Source of the DNA: Gammaproteobacteria bacterium
GTDB taxonomy: Bacteria; Pseudomonadota; Gammaproteobacteria; Enterobacterales; Kangiellaceae
NCBI GenBank assembly: GCA_013372875.1
Contig: JABXIW010000395.1
Span: 1-8,398, forward strand
Length of the DNA stretch: 8,398 bases
Direction of reading: 5' to 3'
Below are positions 1-5,457 of this stretch, one piece after another; positions within the stretch are counted from its first letter, which is position 1, and each line of letters begins with the position of its first letter. Under the pieces are notes generated by a model. It was not told where the DNA came from and made no database searches. It saw only the letters and a program-made list of their open reading frames with translations. The translations under genes were made by a program, and so were the position numbers.

Positions 1-24
1 AGCCATTTAGACGTCTAGACGTTG
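1..24. promoter_or_regulatory. Tandem MetJ operator (three adjacent met boxes)
   Basis: Positions 9-16 read AGACGTCT, a perfect copy of the 8-base met box bound by the methionine repressor MetJ with S-adenosylmethionine. The next 8 bases, 17-24 (AGACGTTG), match 6 of 8, and the preceding 8, 1-8 (AGCCATTT), match 5 of 8. MetJ is known to bind two or more such boxes in exact 8-base tandem, which is the arrangement here. The last box overlaps a TTGACA hexamer at 22-27, so bound repressor would block a promoter there. The array touches the window edge, and further boxes may lie upstream. Confidence 0.75.
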
Positions 25-50
25 ACAATAAAAGTCGGTGAGATTAGTCT
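22..50 (+). promoter_or_regulatory. Candidate sigma-70 promoter for the NhaC-family transporter
   Basis: A consensus -35 hexamer TTGACA lies at 22-27. After a 17-base spacer, positions 45-50 read TAGTCT, a weak -10 that keeps the conserved T, A and final T. Transcription would start near 57, about 28 bases before the ATG at 85. The -35 box is shared with the downstream met box, a normal layout for MetJ repression. The -10 is poor, so the exact promoter is uncertain. Confidence 0.4.
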
Positions 51-84
51 GCTCACTTCTCTTATTATTATCTTTGTCGTTTAC

Positions 85-1452
85 ATGTCCGGTTCCCAAC
101 AAACTACTAAAACAGTTGCACCGTCTGCGGTCGCACTGATCCCATTGATCGTATTCCTTGCGCTATTTATTGGCGTAGGCACGTACTTATCTTTGCAAGG
201 CGTTGAATTTGCCTTCTACCAGCTGCCAGCACCAATTGCGGTATTACCAGCCATCATCATTGCGTTTCTTCTCAGCAAAGAGAAACTTAACCGCTCTATC
301 GAACATTTTATGCGTGGTGTTGGTCATCAAGACATCATCGCAATGTGCATGATCTACTTGCTTGCAGGTGCGTTTGCTGCCGTTGCAAAGGCTTCTGGCG
401 GTGTCGATGCTACCGTAAACTTAGGTCTATCTGCCATTCCGACCAGCATGATTTTGCCTGGTATTTTCATGATCTCAGCCTTCATTGCGACAGCGATGGG
501 CACTTCGATGGGCACCATCGCTGCCGTTGCACCTGTGGCTTTGGGCATTGCTCAATCTGCAGGCATGAGCTTGCCATTAACCGCTGGTGTTGTGCTCAGC
601 GGCGCGATGTTTGGTGATAACCTTTCTATCATCTCTGACACCACCATCGCGGCAACACGCTCTCAGGGCTGTGAAATGAACGACAAGTTCAAAGAGAACA
701 TCCGCATTGCACTGCCAGCAGCACTGGTTGCTATGGGTATTTTTGCCTTCAACAGCACTGCGACTCAAGTGCCAGAGACTGGCCCAATTGAATGGTTAAA
801 AGTGCTACCGTACGTCACCATTTTGATTTTGGCGGTTTCAGGGCTTAACGTATTTGTTGTGCTGACTATCGGTATTTTACTGGCGGGTGGCGTAAGTTTG
901 GTTTCGATTGACGACTACGGTCTAACGAACCTAGCGCAAGACGTGTACAGCGGTTTTGGCAACATGCAGGAAATCTTCCTGCTATCGATGCTGATTGGTG
1001 GTCTGAGTGAGTTAATGCGCCGTCAAGGTGGTCTTGCTTTCCTAACCAACTTAGTGAGCAGCATGATCCACGCGTTTGGCTCTAGCCATTCAAAACACGC
1101 GAACAGCCGCGCAAGTGAGCTAGGTATCGCGGGCTTGGTTTCTATGGTGAATGGTTGCACGGCAAACAATACGGTCGCCATCATCGTATCAGGTAGCGTG
1201 GCGCGCCAGTTGGCGGAAGAGAACAATGTCTCTCCTCGTCGCTCAGCAAGCTTGTTGGATATTTTCTCGTGCGTGGTACAAGGCATTTTGCCTTACGGCG
1301 CGCAAGTATTGTTGCTAGGCTCAGTATTTAACCTTTCTCCATTAGAAGTGGTTGCCAACTCTTACTACTGTTTCGCGCTGGCAATTGCAGCCATTGTGGC
1401 GGTGTTTATCAAACACCCAGCTCGCCAACCCGCAGTGCAAACCGAAAACTAA
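85..1452 (+). CDS. NhaC-superfamily transporter, probable methionine transporter (MetT type)
   Basis: This is an inner-membrane protein of about 455 residues, hydrophobic throughout, with many transmembrane helices. Family marks counted from the ATG at 85 include GTSMGT near 139-144, GDNLSIISDTTIAATRSQGCE at about 177-197 and NGCTANNT at 356-363; these are typical of the NhaC Na+/H+ antiporter superfamily (PF03553). Some NhaC members next to MetJ or SAM-riboswitch sites have been predicted to be methionine transporters, called MetT. The tandem met boxes directly upstream point to that role rather than sodium/proton exchange. The frame is also open from a TTG at 22, but that TTG lies in the -35 box and second met box, so ATG 85 is preferred. 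No clear Shine-Dalgarno sequence precedes either start. The family is clear; the substrate is inferred. Confidence 0.85.
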   Translation: MSGSQQTTKTVAPSAVALIPLIVFLALFIGVGTYLSLQGVEFAFYQLPAPIAVLPAIIIAFLLSKEKLNRSIEHFMRGVGHQDIIAMCMIYLLAGAFAAVAKASGGVDATVNLGLSAIPTSMILPGIFMISAFIATAMGTSMGTIAAVAPVALGIAQSAGMSLPLTAGVVLSGAMFGDNLSIISDTTIAATRSQGCEMNDKFKENIRIALPAALVAMGIFAFNSTATQVPETGPIEWLKVLPYVTILILAVSGLNVFVVLTIGILLAGGVSLVSIDDYGLTNLAQDVYSGFGNMQEIFLLSMLIGGLSELMRRQGGLAFLTNLVSSMIHAFGSSHSKHANSRASELGIAGLVSMVNGCTANNTVAIIVSGSVARQLAEENNVSPRRSASLLDIFSCVVQGILPYGAQVLLLGSVFNLSPLEVVANSYYCFALAIAAIVAVFIKHPARQPAVQTEN

Positions 1453-1464
1453 CGACAAATACCG

Positions 1465-1487
1465 AAAAGGCTCCGATGGAGCCTTTT
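1465..1487. terminator. Intrinsic terminator shared by convergent genes
   Basis: AAAAGGCTCC at 1465-1474 pairs perfectly with GGAGCCTTTT at 1478-1487 across a three-base GAT gap, and one more T follows. It sits 12 bases after the transporter stop codon. Read leftward the stem is followed by TTTTCGGTATTTG, so it could also stop the aminotransferase/BKACE operon, though less efficiently. Confidence 0.85.
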
Positions 1488-1527
1488 TGCTTTCCGTTCT
1501 TCTTTATTTTCCTTGCTTCAAACAGAT

Positions 1528-2367
1528 TCACTTTAAAACTGAACGCAAACTTTGCGCACTGTGTAAAGGAATCGCGAAGCAATGCGCCACATCGCGTAGA
1601 GCTTCCACCTGAGCCGCGTTACTGATTGCTAATTCGCCTGCCACATCGAAGTGGTTATTCTCAAACCCAACTCTCACATCGAATCCAAGTAACATCGCAC
1701 TCGCTAAACAGTCTTGCTCTCGCGCGCCAAAAGCACAAATGGCACATCGAATTTCTTCCTCGTCAAAACGCGCCAAATTCAAACCTCGTAAATCCCATGG
1801 CGAAGAATGTTGAGCTTGGTGATAACGCCCCAACACCACTAATGCATGCTGATACGTTTTAGGTAACACGCCCGCATCGCGTAGTTGGAAATAACGTTCA
1901 ATGTCGGTTGTATCGTAGAGAATAATTTGGCTCACGATGCTGTTCTCTGCCAACCAATGGAAAAAGGCATGCCCTTCTTTCTCACTTGCGCGATCGGGGA
2001 TTAACTCCCTCAATGCGAAAGAAGCAGCTTCAGGTTTCACAGCTTTGACTAACGCCCGCTGTTGTGGCGGAGAATATAAACCCACTGCCTCTGTGGTGAG
2101 CTGAACCATCATGGTTTCTCCCACCGCTTCTTTCACTGCATGGTAAATTTCCATGTTGTCGTCGATGTCTAATGAATGACGTTCGTTGGCATCTCTAGCA
2201 TGCAAATGGATCATGGCAGCCCCTGCCGTTTGACAAGCGATAGCCTCTGCAACCAGTTCGTCTTTTGTCATGGGTAAGTTGGCGTGATCGTGCTTAGTTT
2301 TTCTAGCACCGTTTGGGGCCACGATAATGGCGATAGGTTCTCGCAAATATTGGTTTGCTACTTCCAT
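1528..2367 (-). CDS. BKACE-family beta-keto acid cleavage enzyme (DUF849)
   Basis: This 279-residue protein has the size and motifs of the DUF849/BKACE family, whose founder is the 3-keto-5-aminohexanoate cleavage enzyme Kce. Family members are metal-dependent TIM-barrel enzymes that condense a beta-keto acid with acetyl-CoA, giving acetoacetate and a new acyl-CoA. Visible marks are APNGAR at 17-22, the metal-ligand motif HLHARD at 54-59 (His54, His56), TTEAVG at 91-96, and RVGFENN at 232-238, where Glu236 should be the third metal ligand and Arg232 matches the family arginine. The position after the glutamate is Asn237 rather than the Asp I recall in Kce. It is probably cytoplasmic. The ATG overlaps the end of the aminotransferase gene by 10 bases and follows GAGGTGG/GGAG purine-rich sequence. 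The actual substrate cannot be read from the sequence. Confidence 0.88.
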   Translation of the reverse strand: MEVANQYLREPIAIIVAPNGARKTKHDHANLPMTKDELVAEAIACQTAGAAMIHLHARDANERHSLDIDDNMEIYHAVKEAVGETMMVQLTTEAVGLYSPPQQRALVKAVKPEAASFALRELIPDRASEKEGHAFFHWLAENSIVSQIILYDTTDIERYFQLRDAGVLPKTYQHALVVLGRYHQAQHSSPWDLRGLNLARFDEEEIRCAICAFGAREQDCLASAMLLGFDVRVGFENNHFDVAGELAISNAAQVEALRDVAHCFAIPLHSAQSLRSVLK

Positions 2368-3689
2368 GTCTCCGCCACCTCTTTTAACGTCAGTGAGAGT
2401 TTACCGATTAGTTCATCAATATGATGAGACTGAATAATGAATGGTGGTGCGAGCAAAATATGGTGCCCATTAACGCCATCAATCGTCCCACCCATTGGAT
2501 AGCACATTAAGCCATTTTCCATTGCTCGCTGTTTGATGCGTTTGTCTGCCAATGTGGCTTTACTCAGAGGCGCCTTGCTTTCTTTATCCGCCACCAGCTC
2601 AATGCCAAAAAACAAGCCTTTACCACGAATGTCGCCAATGTACGGTAAATGGGCCAATGCAGAAGCAAGCTCATTACGCAGCAAAGCACTTTGCTGATTC
2701 ACCGCCGTTAATAAATCTTCTTGGAAGATGGTTTCAATTGTTGCCACGGCGGCAGCGCACGCCACAGGGTGCGCCATAAAGGTATGACCGTGTTGGAAAA
2801 AACCGCTTCCATCAGCAATAGCTTGATAGACTCGATCATTAGCAACCACCGCGCCAATAGGTTGATAACCCGCACCAAGCCCTTTAGCCATACAAACCAG
2901 ATCGGGCTCTGCCTCTTCTTGCTCAAACGCAAAAAAACTGCCACTTCGCCCAACGCCACACATGACTTCATCCAAGATCAATAACACATCGTATTGGTCG
3001 CATATTTCGCGAATACGTTTGAAGTAACCTTGAGTCGCAGGCACAGCTCCAGCTGTGGCTCCCACAATAGGCTCGGCGACAAAAGCCATTACATTATCAG
3101 CGCCCAACTCAAGAATTTTTGCCTCTAGTTCATTCGCCGCTCGCAATGAGTAACCCAATTCCGACTCATGACTCTGCTGATAACGATAAGCATAGCACGG
3201 GGCAATGTGATGACTCGGATGCAAGATAGGTTTGAACGGTTCACGTCGCCATTCATTACCACCGACCGCCAGAGCTCCCAACGTATTGCCGTGATAACTT
3301 TGCTGACGCGCGATGAATTGCTTTTTCTCTGGCTTACCTGATTCTACAAAATACTGCCGCGCCATTTTTAGTGCCGACTCCACCGCCTCTGATCCGCCAC
3401 TGACTAAATACACATGGTTGAACTGCTCAGGCATATGCTGACAAATCAATTCCGCTAGTCGCTCACTGCTGTCACTAGTAAAAAATCCAGTATGAGCAAA
3501 CGGCACTCTCTCGAGCTGTTCCAACATGGCTTTTTTAACGGCTTGATGACTGTGGCCAAGGTTTGATACCGCAGCGCCGCCACAAGCATCGAGGTACTGT
3601 TTTCCTTGTTTATCGAATAGATAAACACCTTCACCTTTATCGATGATTGGCAGCGTGGCATGGCAATGACGGTGAAATACGTAAGACAT
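2358..3689 (-). CDS. Class III PLP-dependent aminotransferase
   Basis: This is a 443-residue fold-type I aminotransferase, a normal family length. Counting from the chosen start, the phosphate-binding motif SGGSEA is at 97-102, the aromatic/His site YHG at 132-134, the conserved Asp in LILDEV at 240, the PLP lysine in MAKGLG at 269, and the HTF motif with Thr303. Class III enzymes move the amino group of omega- or beta-amino acids and amines to pyruvate or 2-oxoglutarate; the C-terminus (LLAPPFII) also fits this class. The reading frame extends 34 codons further upstream, but the ATG at 3687-3689 is preferred because GGAAGGGA ends 5 bases before it and the extra residues look unlike the family N-terminus. 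It is the first gene of a coupled pair with the BKACE gene. The exact amino donor is unknown. Confidence 0.88.
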   Translation of the reverse strand: MSYVFHRHCHATLPIIDKGEGVYLFDKQGKQYLDACGGAAVSNLGHSHQAVKKAMLEQLERVPFAHTGFFTSDSSERLAELICQHMPEQFNHVYLVSGGSEAVESALKMARQYFVESGKPEKKQFIARQQSYHGNTLGALAVGGNEWRREPFKPILHPSHHIAPCYAYRYQQSHESELGYSLRAANELEAKILELGADNVMAFVAEPIVGATAGAVPATQGYFKRIREICDQYDVLLILDEVMCGVGRSGSFFAFEQEEAEPDLVCMAKGLGAGYQPIGAVVANDRVYQAIADGSGFFQHGHTFMAHPVACAAAVATIETIFQEDLLTAVNQQSALLRNELASALAHLPYIGDIRGKGLFFGIELVADKESKAPLSKATLADKRIKQRAMENGLMCYPMGGTIDGVNGHHILLAPPFIIQSHHIDELIGKLSLTLKEVAETWK

Positions 3690-3694
3690 TTGAG

Positions 3695-3702
3695 TCCCTT
3701 CC
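3695..3702 (-). promoter_or_regulatory. Ribosome binding site that sets the aminotransferase start
   Basis: On the minus strand GGAAGGGA lies 5 bases before the ATG at 3687-3689. The ATG codons further upstream in the same frame have no comparable site, so this favours the 443-residue form over the 477-residue one. Confidence 0.65.
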
Positions 3703-3722
3703 AATGTGTAAGATTTGCACAC

Positions 3723-3751
3723 ATCATCAGGAACAAACCCAAACGCGACAA
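3723..3751 (-). promoter_or_regulatory. Candidate promoter of the aminotransferase/BKACE operon
   Basis: On the minus strand TTGTCG (3746-3751) and GATGAT (3723-3728) are separated by 17 bases; each matches 4 of 6 consensus bases. The predicted start of transcription would be about 27 bases before the aminotransferase ATG. It falls inside the longer open frame, which supports the shorter protein. The evidence is weak and no operator was recognised nearby. Confidence 0.3.
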
Positions 3752-3830
3752 GGGAATAAATCTCACCCACCATGAGCTTTTGGAATACCACAACCCAAAA
3801 ACACTAAAGCTTTTGATATTTAAACAATAA

Positions 3831-3864
3831 AACAAAAACTGGCCATCTTTTTTAAAGGTTGGCC
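3831..3864 (-). terminator. Possible weak terminator after the sulfhydrylase gene
   Basis: On the minus strand GGCCA (3860-3864) pairs with TGGCC (3841-3845), and an inner CTTT-AAA-AAAG hairpin fits in the loop. A T-rich tract (AGTTTTTGTT) follows directly. It begins 33 bases after the sulfhydrylase stop. The stem is short, so readthrough into the aminotransferase operon is possible. Confidence 0.4.
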
Positions 3865-3897
3865 TATGGGTAACCAAAAACTAAGAAAAGAATCGTT

Positions 3898-5166
3898 TTA
3901 CACGTTTAGTGCCTGTTCTAAATCGGCTAGGATATCGTCAATATGCTCAATACCTACAGATAAACGAATCATCTCTGGTGACACACCAGCTTGTTTTTGT
4001 TCTGCTTCGCTCAACTGACGATGAGTCGTCGAGGCGGGATGGCAAGCCAGTGATTTTGCATCGCCAATGTTCACCAAACGTTTAAAGATTTTCAAAGCAT
4101 CATAAAAACGCACACCTGCGTCATAACCATCTTTTAAACCAAACGACAAAATCGCAGAAGGCTTACCTTTCATGTATTTTTCGGCGAGGTTGAAGTGTGC
4201 TGAACTTGGCAAGCCGGCATAACTCACCCAACTGACTTTGTCATGCTGTTCCAAGAACTCAGCCACTTTGAGAGTGTTCTCGGTATGGCGCTCCATACGC
4301 AGCGGTAACGTTTCTAGCCCTTGCATAAGCATAAATGCATTCATCGGTGATAATGCCGATCCGGTATTACGCAATGGTACGGTACGCGCACGCCCGATAA
4401 ATGCCGCCTCACCAAACGCTTCGGTATACACCACGCCGTGGTAAGAAGGTTCTGGTTGGTTGAAAACTGGAAAGCGGTCTTTGTGCTGCGCCCAAGGGAA
4501 TTTACCGGAATCCACAATCACGCCACCTAATGTGGTGCCATGCCCACCAACGTATTTAGTGAGAGAGTGAACTACGATATCCGCACCGAATTCGATGGGT
4601 TTGCACAGTACTGGTGTCGCGACGGTGTTATCCACAATCACAGGTACGCCTTGTGCGTGAGCAAGCTCCGCTACACGTTCCAAATCAATGATATTACCCG
4701 CAGGGTTACCAATGCTCTCGCAGTACACCGCTTTGGTATTTTCATCAATTAACTCGGCCAAACTTTCTGGCTTGTCATCTTTGGCAAACTTCACTTGAAT
4801 ACCTTGATTTGGCAGCATATGCGCAAACAAGGTGTAAGTACCGCCATAAAGTTGCGGCGTAGAAACGATGTTATCGCCCGCTTGCGCTAACGTCAGAATC
4901 GCATAGTTAATTGCCGCACTCCCCGCACTCACGACCAATCCAGCAATGCCGCCTTCTAACGCCGCCATGCGTTTTTCCAAAACGTCATTAGTCGGATTCA
5001 TGATGCGAGTGTAGATATTACCCGGTACTTCCAAGTTAAACAGATCAGCACCGTGCTGCGCGTTATCAAACTCGTACGCGACCGTTTGATAAATCGGTGT
5101 CGCGACAGATTTAGTGGTAGGGTCAGTTTCGTAACCAAAATGGATGGATAGCGTTTCGTCTTTCAT
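3898..5166 (-). CDS. metY: O-acetylhomoserine sulfhydrylase (O-acetylhomoserine aminocarboxypropyltransferase)
   Basis: This 422-residue PLP enzyme belongs to the Cys/Met metabolism family (PF01053). It joins O-acetylhomoserine and sulfide into homocysteine and acetate, the direct-sulfhydrylation branch of methionine synthesis; some relatives also act on O-acetylserine. Visible marks are YTRIMNPT at 52-59, the SAGSAA glycine/serine loop at 80-85, the PLP-contacting Asp179 in IVDNT, the lysine Lys204 in SLTKYVGGHGTTLGG, and the long insertion around 221-245 that separates MetY-type enzymes (about 420-430 residues) from shorter MetB/MetC/MetZ proteins (about 390). It is probably cytoplasmic. 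AAGGAAG lies 3 bases before the ATG, with AAGGA 5 bases away, supporting this start. No met box of 6 or more matches was found upstream by eye. It is transcribed toward the aminotransferase operon but separated by about 200 bases. Confidence 0.92.
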   Translation of the reverse strand: MKDETLSIHFGYETDPTTKSVATPIYQTVAYEFDNAQHGADLFNLEVPGNIYTRIMNPTNDVLEKRMAALEGGIAGLVVSAGSAAINYAILTLAQAGDNIVSTPQLYGGTYTLFAHMLPNQGIQVKFAKDDKPESLAELIDENTKAVYCESIGNPAGNIIDLERVAELAHAQGVPVIVDNTVATPVLCKPIEFGADIVVHSLTKYVGGHGTTLGGVIVDSGKFPWAQHKDRFPVFNQPEPSYHGVVYTEAFGEAAFIGRARTVPLRNTGSALSPMNAFMLMQGLETLPLRMERHTENTLKVAEFLEQHDKVSWVSYAGLPSSAHFNLAEKYMKGKPSAILSFGLKDGYDAGVRFYDALKIFKRLVNIGDAKSLACHPASTTHRQLSEAEQKQAGVSPEMIRLSVGIEHIDDILADLEQALNV

Positions 5167-5269
5167 GTTCTTCCTTGAGCGTCATCGAGATAAATCGTGG
5201 ACTTATCATGCCGACTTTTTAACCACAGAACCTCGTTATGGGTCACATTGCCTAAGTCCAGAATCGTTT

Positions 5270-5304
5270 ATGAAATGGAAAAATGTAACATTTTTGATAT
5301 TCAT
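5270..5304. promoter_or_regulatory. Large dyad, candidate operator
   Basis: AAAAATGTAACATTTTT at 5279-5295 is a perfect 17-base palindrome around position 5287. Outside it, ATGAA at 5270-5274 and TTCAT at 5300-5304 are mirror images about the same centre, giving 13 matched pairs of 17 over 35 bases. It lies 121 bases from the metY start and 171 from the amidohydrolase start. The shape fits a dimeric or LysR-type regulator site, but I do not recognise the protein. Confidence 0.45.
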
Positions 5305-5323
5305 CGATGGGTATAACGTGCGC

Positions 5324-5354
5324 TTGATTGAAAGTCTTTAATCTTGTTGATAAT
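5324..5354 (+). promoter_or_regulatory. Candidate promoter of the amidohydrolase gene
   Basis: A good -10 hexamer GATAAT lies at 5349-5354. Two imperfect -35 choices precede it: TTGATT at 5324-5329 (19-base spacer) and TTGAAA at 5328-5333 (15-base spacer). Transcription would begin near 5361 and give a leader of about 97 bases that contains the hairpin at 5386-5427. Confidence 0.35.
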
Positions 5355-5385
5355 CCTCCTTCAATATGAACTAAAGTGAATTTGT

Positions 5386-5427
5386 CCTATTGCGTTCTCA
5401 AACTCATTGAGACTGGGGCTCAATAGG
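5386..5427 (+). other. Two-tier hairpin in the amidohydrolase leader
   Basis: CCTATTG (5386-5392) pairs with CAATAGG (5421-5427), and inside it TCTCAA (5396-5401) pairs with TTGAGA (5407-5412) around a five-base loop. The two stems are joined by a lopsided internal loop of 3 and 8 bases, the latter G-rich. The structure ends 19 bases before the GGAG ribosome site. There is no following T-run, so it is not a terminator. It may be a protein-bound RNA element or a DNA operator. Confidence 0.4.
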
Positions 5428-5457
5428 CAAAAAACTTACTCTGTATGGAGATGACCG

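Larger units (their letters stand above)
5167..5457. other. Divergent intergenic region between metY and the amidohydrolase gene
   Basis: This 291-base region carries the control signals of two divergent genes. It contains a dyad at 5270-5304, a small inverted repeat TTCA-ATA-TGAA at 5360-5370, a candidate rightward promoter at 5324-5354, and a two-tier hairpin at 5386-5427. A short open frame crossing 5144-5341 on the plus strand has no family resemblance and overlaps metY, so it is not called as a gene. No convincing leftward promoter for metY was recognised. Confidence 0.6.

Noticed and set aside
22..84. Extra 21 residues at the transporter N-terminus starting at TTG
   Set aside because: The codon lies in the met box and -35 hexamer, lacks a ribosome site, and the family usually starts near the ATG at 85.
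345..617. Cysteine- and histidine-rich 90-codon frame inside the transporter
   Set aside because: The composition comes from an out-of-frame reading of the transmembrane helices of the transporter; no ribosome site was seen.
3455..3877. A 140-codon open frame overlapping the aminotransferase
   Set aside because: It is another frame of the same strand as the aminotransferase, has no recognisable motif, and the aminotransferase frame carries all catalytic residues.
5144..5341. A 65-codon open frame across the divergent region
   Set aside because: It overlaps the start of metY, has no ribosome site or family resemblance, and covers the dyad.
5360..5370. TTCA-ATA-TGAA inverted repeat as a MetR site
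   Set aside because: The known MetR consensus has TGAA first and TTCA second with 5 bases between; the order and spacing here differ.
5386..5427. Leader hairpin read as an intrinsic terminator
   Set aside because: No T-run follows either strand, and it lies between the candidate promoter and the ribosome site of the amidohydrolase.
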